A stretch of 10,704 nucleotides of DNA from NCBI GenBank assembly GCA_964408425.1, contig CAYOZI010000027.1:1-10704 (forward strand), read 5' to 3'. Numbering within the stretch: position 1 is the stretch's first letter; each line of letters begins with the position of its first letter. A model generated the notes under the pieces. The model was not told the DNA's origin. It searched no databases and saw only the letters and a program-made list of their open reading frames with translations. The stretch comes from UBA10210 sp964408425. Lineage in GTDB: Archaea > Micrarchaeota > Micrarchaeia > Norongarragalinales > Norongarragalinaceae. The position numbers were made by a program, and so were the translations under genes. Of the stretch, positions 1 through 6,689 are shown piece after piece.

Positions 1-282
1 AAGGCTATGAAAACCTGAGTTTTCCTGCAGGAAAACAAAAAACCTGCCCATATGCTTTTGAAAGCCATTCAAACCGCCAGAAAACCGTTTGCCGGCAACG
101 AAAAACAGGGATAGGGGTTTGAAAAACCGACGGACAAGATTAGGGACATCAGAACTAAAACAGTCTTAAAACATGCAGAAACACGCAAAGCTGCCTACCA
201 GTCGCGTAGTTCTTACAATTATGAACCGACGGGTTGCAGGATGGTGAGGAGGCAAGCCGAGAATAACAGCGGTTTAACGCCG
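1..282. other. Left-edge non-coding stretch
   Basis: No frame here gives a convincing protein. All three plus frames are closed by early stops, and the only open pieces are about 30 codons with no ribosome binding site. I could not fold any part into a tRNA and saw no clean C/D-box pair. The stretch lies downstream of the minus-strand permease gene ending at 283. It contains one notable element, the 18-bp palindrome listed separately, and a small GC hairpin just beyond the permease stop (CGG/CCG arms around 269-283) that is too weak to call a terminator. Confidence 0.5.
19..36. repeat. 18-bp perfect palindrome
   Basis: Positions 19-36 read GTTTTCCTGCAGGAAAAC, identical on both strands and centred on CTGCAG with no spacer. 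A perfect 18-bp palindrome is unlikely by chance at a given site. The form fits a dimeric-protein binding site better than a terminator, which would need a loop and a T-tract. The regulated gene, if any, would lie left of the window. The function is unknown. Confidence 0.5.
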
Positions 283-1176
283 TTACGCTCGCAGTTTATT
301 CACGGACGTCGTTGTTTTAGCGGGGTGTTCTTCTTTTTTCGACAGGAATATTGCGATCAAAATCAGCATCACGCCTATGAATGCGTTGAACGGAAGGTTT
401 TCGCCCAACACCGCGGAGCCGAGGAGAATGGCGAAAAAGAGCGATAATGCAAAAAGAAGCATTCCGGTTATCGCGCTGACGCGCTTTAACGCTTCGTAGT
501 ACAGAATGTAACCCAGCGCAGTTGAGAACAAGCCCAGCGCAACAATCAATAGCGCGGAGTCTAGGGATATTGGGTTTATGAAAAATAGCGTCGGGGTGAG
601 GAGAGCTGCCGAAATGGTGAAGACCTGGACCAGGGCTGAAAGGGGTTTTTGGTGGTCGAGCAGTTTTTTGCTGCAAACCACGAATACCGCCCATGTCACT
701 GCCGCGCCTATTTCAAACAAATTTCCGAGAAACATGGCCGATTGGTCGGCTGGATTGGGGGAGAACACCACGAGGAAAATTCCGGTTGCCGCGATTACGA
801 CCGACAACACTTCTTTCTTTCGGATTTCGTCCCCGAAAACCAATGCGAGAATCAGCAGCGCGAATATCGGCGAGGTGGCTTCCAACACCATTGCCGAGCC
901 GGCAAACGTAAGCGTAAGTCCGTAGTGGAAGAGGAAAAAGTTTGCGGCTACGCTCAAGCTCGCCACGGCGACCAAAAGCCGTTTTCTTATTTTGAAGACT
1001 TGCGTTTCCCCAGTTAAAAGCAAAAAGGGGTATAACGCCAGCGCTCCTATCGCCAGCCTTCCGAATGCGATCCAAAACGGAGATACGCCTTGCAGAGCCA
1101 GGTATCTTACAACAACGGCGTTGGCTCCAAACAGGAACGCGGCGATCAATCCTAGGGCAAACCACAGCCAGACCAT
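283..1176 (-). CDS. EamA/DMT-family permease
   Basis: This is a highly hydrophobic protein of about 297 residues with two similar halves (roughly residues 5-140 and 150-285), the tandem EamA layout of the drug/metabolite transporter superfamily, probably with ten membrane helices. The N-terminal segment GLIAAFLFGANAVVVRYLA and the mid-protein GAAVTWAVFVVCSKKLL are typical first helices of each repeat. The family exports or imports small metabolites such as amino acids, nucleosides or sugars; the substrate cannot be read from sequence. I chose the ATG at 1176 because GGTGG lies 8 nt upstream and the previous gene ends at 1178, leaving one base between them. A GTG at 1188 would add four residues (MENK) and overlap that gene. 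Co-transcription with the upstream ACT-domain gene is very likely, hinting that the cargo may be the ligand of that protein, but this is inference. Confidence 0.88.
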   Translation of the reverse strand: MVWLWFALGLIAAFLFGANAVVVRYLALQGVSPFWIAFGRLAIGALALYPFLLLTGETQVFKIRKRLLVAVASLSVAANFFLFHYGLTLTFAGSAMVLEATSPIFALLILALVFGDEIRKKEVLSVVIAATGIFLVVFSPNPADQSAMFLGNLFEIGAAVTWAVFVVCSKKLLDHQKPLSALVQVFTISAALLTPTLFFINPISLDSALLIVALGLFSTALGYILYYEALKRVSAITGMLLFALSLFFAILLGSAVLGENLPFNAFIGVMLILIAIFLSKKEEHPAKTTTSVNKLRA

Positions 1177-1177
1177 T

Positions 1178-1867
1178 TTATTTTCCACCGATCGTTTTCG
1201 ACGCTTCCGCCAAGGCGTTGGAAATGTATTTGTAAGCGCGGGCGGCGTCTTTTTCCTTGATGACGAACGACGTTGCGGAGTAAGTCGAGAAAATCAGGTA
1301 TATGCCTATTCCGAGCATTGCAAATTGCCCCGTGTAGAAATGCAGCCCTCCGAAGCTTTCGGCGAAGTAGTAAGGGTCGTAAACGATCGTTATGACCGCA
1401 CGGTCTTTGCTGAGGGAAAGCAAACCGGTTTTGGGCGCGCAGGCGAGAATTTCGTTCAAATGCATTTCGTCCGCGATTATCGTCAGTTCTTCAGTGCGTT
1501 GCAAAACGTACATTTTCTCGCCTTGAATCCAGTTTATCTTCTTTCCGAGGACGGCCAGTTTTTCGAGGGTTTTCTGCGTTCTTTTGAAGTGAGCTTCAAC
1601 CATTCCGGTGCGGATGAACAGCTTGGAGGATTTCAATAGTTCGAAAAAGTTTTTTTCCCGCTGCGCAGGCTTGTAGGTGAGCAAAGCCCGGCGCACGGCG
1701 GCTATGACCGCGCCGTTGGAAACGGGCCTTCCGAGCTTTTCTTCCACGCGCGGCTTGATCAGCTTGGCGAGCGCTGATTCGTTCGCGATCTGGTGTTCGA
1801 AAGCGAAGTGCAGGTACGCCATCGTTCCCAGCGTTTCCCTTACTGCTTTGGAAATGCCTTGAGCCAC
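1178..1867 (-). CDS. HTH-like plus ACT-domain putative regulatory protein
   Basis: This 229-residue soluble protein has a helical, HTH-like N-terminal part (about 1-65, with LAKLIKPRVEEKLGRPVSNG) and a C-terminal ACT-like segment (about 155-225). The latter carries AVITIVYD, then a hydrophobic LGIGIYLIFSTYS strand and SFVIKEKDAARAYKYI, which closely follows the pattern of aspartokinase ACT repeats. ACT domains bind amino acids or other small ligands. No kinase or dehydrogenase domain is attached, so a ligand-sensing regulator is the simplest reading; DNA binding is inferred only from the N-terminal pattern. The start is GTG at 1867, with GGTGGG at 1871-1876 as ribosome binding site. It is the first gene of a two-gene unit with the permease. 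I do not recognise a characterised homolog. Confidence 0.75.
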   Translation of the reverse strand: MAQGISKAVRETLGTMAYLHFAFEHQIANESALAKLIKPRVEEKLGRPVSNGAVIAAVRRALLTYKPAQREKNFFELLKSSKLFIRTGMVEAHFKRTQKTLEKLAVLGKKINWIQGEKMYVLQRTEELTIIADEMHLNEILACAPKTGLLSLSKDRAVITIVYDPYYFAESFGGLHFYTGQFAMLGIGIYLIFSTYSATSFVIKEKDAARAYKYISNALAEASKTIGGK

Positions 1868-1951
1868 TTACCCACCGAAAATAAAAAAGCCTTTGAAGTT
1901 AAAAAGTTGTTTGAACGACGTTTTATCATGAAGGACGGGGGAGTGTTGAAA

Positions 1952-2317
1952 ATGAATATTGCGGTGATAGGCGCTTCAAACAATCGCGATAAATTCGGGA
2001 ACAAGTGCGTTAGAGCATATAGAAAGAGGGGGTGGGGGGTTTTTCCCGTGAACAACCACGAAAAAAGCGTGGAGGGTTTGAAAGCGTATTTTTCGGTTCT
2101 CGACATTCCGGAAGTTTTGGATGTTATTTCCGTATACCTCCCGCCGTTTTTGGGGATGGAGGTTTTGCCCGAAATCTCCGAAAAGGGCGTTGGAAAGGTT
2201 TTTTTCAACCCCGGGAGTGAAAGCCCTGAGTTGGTCGCGCGGGCTGAAGAATTGGGCTTGAACTTCGTTTTGGAGTGCAGCATCCGCGCAATCGGCGAGG
2301 ACCCGGCGGATTATTGA
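1952..2317 (+). CDS. CoA-binding domain (Rossmann-fold) protein, YccU-like
   Basis: This 121-residue protein starts directly with a Rossmann nucleotide-binding strand and turn, NIAVIGASNNRDKFG, followed by GWGVFPVNNHEKSVEG, a hallmark of stand-alone CoA-binding proteins (YccU-like). The later strands VLDVISVYLPP, KVFFNPGSESPELVARAEE and LNFVLECSIRAIG complete the usual fold. Family members are assumed to bind CoA or acyl-CoA, but their physiological role is generally unknown. I chose ATG 1952 because the fold begins there and a GGGGGAG purine tract (1937-1943) sits about 8 nt upstream; an in-frame ATG at 1928 would add eight residues. The 84-bp gap from the divergent ACT gene must contain promoters for both directions. 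The gene is followed 26 bp downstream by the VIT-family gene. Confidence 0.85.
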   Translation: MNIAVIGASNNRDKFGNKCVRAYRKRGWGVFPVNNHEKSVEGLKAYFSVLDIPEVLDVISVYLPPFLGMEVLPEISEKGVGKVFFNPGSESPELVARAEELGLNFVLECSIRAIGEDPADY

Positions 2318-2343
2318 GCTTATATTTCGGGTTTGGATATTGA

Positions 2344-3111
2344 ATGGGAAAAAGGGTGGTTGCGATCAAAAAGAAAAAGGCGGATAGGGAAAAGCGTTTT
2401 GACTTGGAAAAGCATTTGGAGGAGGAGCACCACGATTTGGGAAGGGGGGATATGTTGAGGGACGCGATTCTCGGCGGGCAGGATGGGCTGGTGAACGTTT
2501 TGGGCGTGATTCTCGGGGTTGCAGCAGCGACTCTGGACGCCAAAATCGTCATTATCGCGGGTTTGGCTGCTACGTTTGCAGAATCGGTTTCCATGGGCGC
2601 GGTCGCTTACACTTCTACGAAGGCGGAACAGGATTTTTATCACAGCCAGTACGAGAAGGAAAAGAGGGAAGTGAACATGGGCAGCCCGACTGAAGTAGAG
2701 GAGGTCAGGGAGCTGTACAGGAGAAAGGGGTTCACCGGAAAATTGCTGGACCAGATCGTGAGAAAAATAACTTCCGACAAGAAAGTGTGGCTCGATTTCA
2801 TGATGCAGGAGGAGTTGCAGCTGGGCAGGCCTGAGTTGAAAAACGCGTTGAAAAGCGCGGTTGTCGTGGGCGTAGCCGCGATAATAGGCTCGCTCGTCCC
2901 GTTGGCTGCGTTCTTGTTCCTGCCGATTCAAACGGCGATTTACGCGGCGTTGGTTTTGAGCGCTGCAGTATTGTTTGCCGCGGGGGTAGTCAAGGCCGAG
3001 TTGACTACCGGAAGCGCGTGGAAAACGGGCTTGGAAATGACGGCGATAGGGATGGTTTCCGCGCTGATAGGTTACGCGATTGGCGCTTGGCTGGGCGTTG
3101 CATTGACTTGA
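2344..3111 (+). CDS. VIT1/CCC1-family (Fe2+/Mn2+) membrane transporter
   Basis: The 255-residue protein has the VIT1/CCC1 arrangement. After a charged, histidine-rich N-terminus (HLEEEHHD, 24-31) comes the signature LRDAILGGQDGLVNVLG (38-54) in the first membrane helix, then a second helix (67-90) with SVSMGAVAYTSTKAE. A cytoplasmic helical region (95-165) is rich in Glu and Lys (YEKEKREV, TEVEEVRELY, MMQEELQL), matching the metal-binding domain of the family. Three more membrane helices follow (about 170-193, 196-216, 231-252). Family members move iron or manganese out of the cytosol, into vacuoles in eukaryotes. The substrate here is inferred. ATG 2344 has no strong ribosome binding site; a TTATAT element at 2321-2326 could give an almost leaderless transcript. 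The stop at 3111 lies 13 nt before the next start. Confidence 0.88.
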   Translation: MGKRVVAIKKKKADREKRFDLEKHLEEEHHDLGRGDMLRDAILGGQDGLVNVLGVILGVAAATLDAKIVIIAGLAATFAESVSMGAVAYTSTKAEQDFYHSQYEKEKREVNMGSPTEVEEVRELYRRKGFTGKLLDQIVRKITSDKKVWLDFMMQEELQLGRPELKNALKSAVVVGVAAIIGSLVPLAAFLFLPIQTAIYAALVLSAAVLFAAGVVKAELTTGSAWKTGLEMTAIGMVSALIGYAIGAWLGVALT

Positions 3112-3124
3112 AGTGAATAAAAGA

Positions 3125-3805
3125 ATGGAACGAAAACGGGATTATAAAATCAGGACCGCCGTCGAATCGGATATTCCCGCTATTCTTGATTTGCACAAGG
3201 GCAAGGGGGCAGATTGGGCTAGGGATGCGGACAGACATGTTCTTTTGAGGCTGATCAGGGAGAACGGCGAGTTTCAGTTGGTTGCCGAAAACGGCGAGGG
3301 CGCGATTGTCGGCGCGGTGCATGTTTCCAGAAGAAGGGTTTCCAGCATCGATAGGGAAAGCTTGCGGCTCGGGGAAAGGTTCGACGAGGATTTTCCTGGG
3401 CATTACAGCAAAGTTTCCGGGGAGAACGACAGAAGGGGGAATGCGTTGTTCGCGTTCATGGTTGCAAGCGCCTCTCCGGGCGCTGGAAGGAAATTGATTT
3501 TGGAATTGAAACGGAAAGCCGAACAAGCGAAGGGCGTGGGAAGGCTTTTCACGTTCAGCCCGCTTGCCGGAATGAAAATCGGAAGCCGCGATTCTGCCGC
3601 GACGTTCGACCAGATTTTCGATCATGTTACGAAGGACGGCGTTTACAAATTCCACCATGATGAGCTGGGAGCCGAGCTAGTGAAAATAATTCCAGGCGGA
3701 AGGCCCAACGCGCCGGGGCAGGCCGCGGTCTCTTTCGAATACAGGCTGGAAAAACCGGGGTTTGTTTCGAGTTTGAAAAAATTGTTCCGGGGGAAAGTGA
3801 AATGA
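3125..3805 (+). CDS. GNAT-like N-acetyltransferase
   Basis: The protein (226 residues from ATG 3125) opens with YKIRTAVESDIPAILDLH, the classic first strand and helix of GNAT acetyltransferases. A central strand pair (QLVAENGEGAIVGAVHVSRR) follows, then FAFMVASASPGAGRKLILELKRKAEQ, which occupies the place of the acetyl-CoA-binding motif A strand and helix. The C-terminal part (FHHDELGAELVKIIPGG, then AAVSFEYRL) has the late-GNAT look of larger relatives. The acyl acceptor is unknown. An in-frame GTG at 3113 would add four residues, but I prefer ATG 3125 because GTGA (3113-3116) is well placed as ribosome binding site. The end overlaps the HD-domain gene by four bases (ATGA), indicating translational coupling. 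Divergence from the strict Q/RxxGxG/A motif makes the exact activity uncertain. Confidence 0.7.
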   Translation: MERKRDYKIRTAVESDIPAILDLHKGKGADWARDADRHVLLRLIRENGEFQLVAENGEGAIVGAVHVSRRRVSSIDRESLRLGERFDEDFPGHYSKVSGENDRRGNALFAFMVASASPGAGRKLILELKRKAEQAKGVGRLFTFSPLAGMKIGSRDSAATFDQIFDHVTKDGVYKFHHDELGAELVKIIPGGRPNAPGQAAVSFEYRLEKPGFVSSLKKLFRGKVK

Positions 3806-4392
3806 AGGACAAGGATTGGCTGAAGTTTTTGTTCGAAGCCGGAACTCTAAAGCGGGTGAAGAGGAGCGGCTGGTGGTACGCGAAAATAAGGAATCCCGAG
3901 AGCGTCGCCGAACATTCCTTCCGGACTGCGGTTATAGCATTCGTTCTGGCCAAGGAAGAGGGGTCGAATGCCGAGTGGGCTGCGACGTCGGCGTTGTTCC
4001 ACGATTTTAGGGAATCAAGGATCGGGGACCGGCACAAGATCCAGAGCAGTTATTTCAAAACCCCAGAAGCCGTTCAAAAAAAAGTTGTCGGGGACCAGGC
4101 GGAGTTGCTTCCTGAAAGCGCAAGGAAAGGTTTCATAGAACACTCGAAGGACGTTAGCGCCATCGTCAAGGACGCGGATTATTTGGAGTGCGCTTTGCAG
4201 GCGCGCGAGTATTTCGACTTGGGTTTCAAGGAGTGTTGGGATTGGCTGGAGAGGGCGGGGAAAACACTGAGGACGAAAACTGCCAAAAGGCTTTTCAGGG
4301 AGTTGAAGAAAACTCCTTCCGACGCATGGTGGAAGGGCTTGAAACAAAACGTTTCCGAAATAAAGAGGGAATTGAAGCAAGAATACGTTTGA
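3802..4392 (+). CDS. HD-domain hydrolase, YfbR/HDDC2-like 5'-deoxynucleotidase
   Basis: This 196-residue protein carries the motifs of the YfbR/HDDC2 branch of HD phosphohydrolases. They are SGWWYAKIRNPESVAEHSFR (metal-binding H38), LFHDFRESRIGD (H67-D68 with E71 and D76) and a late IVKDADYLECALQAREY (D124). Characterised members remove the 5' phosphate from deoxyribonucleoside monophosphates in a metal-dependent reaction in the cytosol. The length is normal for the family and all expected metal ligands are present, so it should be active. It overlaps the preceding acetyltransferase gene by 4 nt and ends the plus-strand run; the next gene is convergent, its stop only about 10 nt away. The nucleotidase role is established for the family; specificity for this protein is inferred. 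Confidence 0.88.
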   Translation: MKDKDWLKFLFEAGTLKRVKRSGWWYAKIRNPESVAEHSFRTAVIAFVLAKEEGSNAEWAATSALFHDFRESRIGDRHKIQSSYFKTPEAVQKKVVGDQAELLPESARKGFIEHSKDVSAIVKDADYLECALQAREYFDLGFKECWDWLERAGKTLRTKTAKRLFRELKKTPSDAWWKGLKQNVSEIKRELKQEYV

Positions 4393-4401
4393 AAAAAAAG
4401 G

Positions 4402-4575
4402 CTATTGGAAGAAAATGAGGATGCCCGCCATCGCGGCTATCAAAACCCAGACGCTTTCGCTCCCGCCAATCCAGCCGAGCCCGAAAACCGCTTCAAACGT
4501 GGATGAAAAGGAAATTAGAACAGCGCTTTGAATGCCTTCCATTCCGCTCGCAATGGCTTCGATTATCGCGCTCAT
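4402..4575 (-). CDS. Small membrane protein (57 aa)
   Basis: Reading from ATG 4575 gives a 57-residue protein beginning MSAIIEAIASGMEGIQSAV and ending WVLIAAMAGILIFFQ. The first half (about 1-32) is amphipathic to hydrophobic and the last 20 residues form a clear membrane helix with little tail after it. The start is supported by a GGGAGGTTGAGG tract just upstream, inside the end of the zinc-ribbon gene (stop at 4588), 12 nt before this ATG; the two are surely one transcript. I do not recognise the family. Small membrane proteins next to zinc-ribbon proteins can be membrane anchors or partners, but nothing here proves it. Confidence 0.7.
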   Translation of the reverse strand: MSAIIEAIASGMEGIQSAVLISFSSTFEAVFGLGWIGGSESVWVLIAAMAGILIFFQ

Positions 4576-4587
4576 TTTTTCAAAACC

Positions 4588-4905
4588 TCAACCTCCCGTT
4601 CTCGGGAGTGGGAAGATTTCCCCGCATTTGATGCAGGTTTTTTCCTTGTGCTTGTAGTCCATCTTGAATTCCTTTCCGCCGCATTTGGAGCAGTCGTTTT
4701 GCACCCGCTGGTGGAAGCTTTTCCAGGCGGCTTTCGTGTCCCCGAAAACCCTCTGTCCACTCCGGTCGAAAACCATGGGTTTTCTCTCCACCGGCGCGCC
4801 TGCGGGCTCTGTTTTCTTTTCAAAAACGCGTATTTTCTTGCTGTAACAACGCGGGCAGGAATCCCCGTTTTCAAACGAAAAACGGCAGTTTTCGCAGGTT
4901 TTCAT
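4588..4905 (-). CDS. Double zinc-ribbon protein
   Basis: This 105-residue protein has two CxxC...CxxC zinc-binding units. The first is near the N-terminus (C4, C7, C17, C20: CENC and CPRC) and the second near the C-terminus (C72, C75, C91, C94: CSKCGGKEF and CIKCGEIF). They are joined by a charged linker containing WKSFHQRVQ. Such ribbons occur in archaeal nucleic-acid or protein-binding factors, but no further domain points to a role. ATG 4905 has no ribosome binding site; a TTTATTAA element (4928-4935) sits at the spacing expected for a leaderless transcript. The downstream 57-aa membrane protein follows 12 nt after the stop. I cannot assign a named family. Confidence 0.75.
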   Translation of the reverse strand: MKTCENCRFSFENGDSCPRCYSKKIRVFEKKTEPAGAPVERKPMVFDRSGQRVFGDTKAAWKSFHQRVQNDCSKCGGKEFKMDYKHKEKTCIKCGEIFPLPRTGG

Positions 4906-4927
4906 AAGTATTTTTTGCTGGAAGGCG

Positions 4928-4935
4928 TTAATAAA
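4928..4935 (-). promoter_or_regulatory. TATA-like box for zinc-ribbon gene
   Basis: On the minus strand TTTATTAA is centred about 26 nt upstream of ATG 4905, the archaeal TATA-to-start distance, and no ribosome binding site precedes that ATG. Leaderless transcription is the natural reading. On the other strand of the same 82-bp space, an AATAAAA element (about 4957-4963) lies near 28 nt upstream of the phosphoglycerate mutase ATG, so the space probably drives both directions. Confidence 0.5.
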
Positions 4936-4987
4936 TCCCGCTTGAATGAATAAAACAATAAAACCACTAAGGCGGGGTTAAGGGGTA

Positions 4988-6211
4988 ATGAAGAAACTTC
5001 TCGTTGTTTTGGACGGGATAGGCGATATGCCGTGCAGGGATTTGAACGGAAAAACGCCGTTGGAAAGCGCTAGAAAACCGAATTTGGATTATCTCGCATC
5101 GCAAAGCAAAACAGGATGCATAAACATAGCCGGCGATATCGCCCCGGAGAGCGATGTCGGCGTTTTCAGCGTTTTGGGCTTCGACCCACAGAAACACCAC
5201 GTGGGAAGGGGGGCGTTGGAAGCGAGCGGAGCGGGTGTGGAATTCAAAAACGGGTGGCTGGCGGTAAGGGCTAATTTCGCCACGAGCGACGAGACCGGGA
5301 AAAGGCTGTTGGACAGGAGGGTCGGAAGAAACCTTTCAACGCCCGAAGCCGTGCGTTTGGAAAAAGAGTTGAATTCGAAGGTGAAAATTGGTGTTCCGTT
5401 TTTGTTCAAGGCGACGGTTGCGCATCGCGGAGTGGTCGTATTCAAAACAAGCGGGGTTTCGAACAGGATTTCAAACACGGACCCCGCTTACGTGATGAAG
5501 GGAAAACTGGCGCACGCGCAAGTGAAGTTTGAAATGCGCGTGAAGGAGTGCAAACCGTTGGATAAAACTCGTGAAGCGAAAAAAGCCGCGGCGCTGGTGA
5601 ACGAATTTACTAGGAAAGCGCACGAGGTTTTGCAGGCGAGCCCGGTAAACAAAAAACGGCATAAGGGCGGGAAGAAGATTGCGAACGCGATTTTGCTGAG
5701 GGATGCGGAAACGCATTTGCTTAAACCTCCGAATATTTACGGGAAAACAAAGTGGGCTTTGCTTGCGGACATGCCGCTGGAAGTGGGAATAGCCAAGCTC
5801 GTGGGAATGAGAGTCATTGCGTTGCCTACGCCGTCTTTCGGTGCAAGCGATTACCCCACCCGCGCGAGAAAAACAATCGGGGCATTAAAAAAATTCGACG
5901 CGGTTTACGTTCATTTGAAGGGGCCGGATTTGTTCGGGCACGACGGGGAGGCGAAGGGCAAAAAGAATAGCGTCGAGGAGATCGACGAGTTTTACTTCGG
6001 ACCGCTGCTGAAAAAAATAGATTTGGAAAAGGTGAGGATTGCGGTGACGGGGGACCATTCGACCCCTTGCGTTTTGAAGGCGCATTCCGCCGATTCCGTG
6101 CCGTACTTGATTTCGGGCTTGGGGAGGGGGGGAGTTTTTGACGAAACGCACTGCAGGAAAACCAAACCGATTCCAGCCAGGGAAATAATGAAAATACTCC
6201 TCGGTGGTTGA
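4988..6211 (+). CDS. apgM: 2,3-bisphosphoglycerate-independent phosphoglycerate mutase, archaeal type
   Basis: This 407-residue enzyme interconverts 3-phosphoglycerate and 2-phosphoglycerate in the cytosol (EC 5.4.2.12). It shows the alkaline-phosphatase-superfamily motifs of archaeal ApgM: N-terminal VVLDGIGD (metal ligands D9 and D13), PESDVGVFSVLGFDP with the phosphorylated serine S55, VGRGALEA, NTDPAY (163-168), HLKGPDLFGHDG (309-320, D313 and H318) and GDHSTPC (355-361, D356 and H357). Full length and all visible ligands indicate an active enzyme. Glu54 before the catalytic Ser is where many relatives have Gly. ATG 4988 is preceded by only a weak purine tract; a TATA-like element near 4957-4963 suggests a short or absent leader. 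The stop overlaps the TTG start of the next gene. Enolase, the next enzyme of the pathway, is encoded convergently just beyond that gene. Confidence 0.95.
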   Translation: MKKLLVVLDGIGDMPCRDLNGKTPLESARKPNLDYLASQSKTGCINIAGDIAPESDVGVFSVLGFDPQKHHVGRGALEASGAGVEFKNGWLAVRANFATSDETGKRLLDRRVGRNLSTPEAVRLEKELNSKVKIGVPFLFKATVAHRGVVVFKTSGVSNRISNTDPAYVMKGKLAHAQVKFEMRVKECKPLDKTREAKKAAALVNEFTRKAHEVLQASPVNKKRHKGGKKIANAILLRDAETHLLKPPNIYGKTKWALLADMPLEVGIAKLVGMRVIALPTPSFGASDYPTRARKTIGALKKFDAVYVHLKGPDLFGHDGEAKGKKNSVEEIDEFYFGPLLKKIDLEKVRIAVTGDHSTPCVLKAHSADSVPYLISGLGRGGVFDETHCRKTKPIPAREIMKILLGG

Positions 6212-6678
6212 AAACGAACTCGACCGCGCTCAGGGTGTTGGTAAAAGGCATTGTGGAAAGGGCTTGTGAATTAAAGGACAAGCATACGAAGGAAACCGAT
6301 GCGCGGGTTAACTACGCCGCGGTTTTTGCGCAAAGCCAACGAGAATATTCAGACCTCCTAGCTGCAGCAAAACAGCAAGGTAGGATAGTTCAAGAAACGC
6401 CCACTGGACCGGTATTCGAAATTAAGCCTTTGAACACGGTTGCAGGAAAACTCAGGCTGCTAAAGGTTCGGGCGCCAGACAAAACGCGGCTGGAACGGGG
6501 CGACGCGGACTTTACGATAGAAAAATACGAGGCGTTCAAGAAAACGCATTTGGGGAAACCGGGGTTCAGGTTGATAGTACGCCCGGAATTCGAGATGGTG
6601 GAGTTGGTTGACTCCAAGGCTGGCGTTAGAGCCTATTTTTCAAACCCGCCTTTGGGCGAAGTGCTTGGGCGGGCTTAA
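6208..6678 (+). CDS. Conserved-looking protein of unknown function, coupled to apgM
   Basis: This 156-residue protein has a helical N-terminus (about 5-55, ending QSQREYSDLLAAAKQQG), then FEIKPLNTVAGKLRLLKVRAPD. The C-terminal block looks strongly constrained: RGDADFTIEKYEAFKK, GFRLIVRPEFEMVELVD and VRAYFSNPPLGEVLG. There is no signal peptide or membrane segment. I do not recognise the family, and I see no standard catalytic motif. The best start is TTG 6208, overlapping the apgM stop in TTGA; GGTGG lies directly before it, unusually close, so translation is probably coupled to termination of apgM. A GTG at 6235 is an alternative. The gene ends 11 nt before the end of the convergent enolase gene. 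The tight coupling suggests, but does not show, a link to lower glycolysis. Confidence 0.75.
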   Translation: MKTNSTALRVLVKGIVERACELKDKHTKETDARVNYAAVFAQSQREYSDLLAAAKQQGRIVQETPTGPVFEIKPLNTVAGKLRLLKVRAPDKTRLERGDADFTIEKYEAFKKTHLGKPGFRLIVRPEFEMVELVDSKAGVRAYFSNPPLGEVLGRA

Positions 6679-6689
6679 CAACACGGTAC

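Noticed and set aside
160..250. Possible second intron-containing tRNA near the left edge
   Set aside because: GGTTC- and stem-like pieces occur on both strands but no acceptor or T arm could be assembled.
241..447. 68-codon plus-strand frame
   Set aside because: It runs antisense over the end of the EamA gene, has low-complexity content and no family resemblance.
992..1639. Long plus-strand frame of 215 codons
   Set aside because: It is the antisense shadow of the ACT-domain gene and the permease start; the minus-strand proteins have clear domain patterns.
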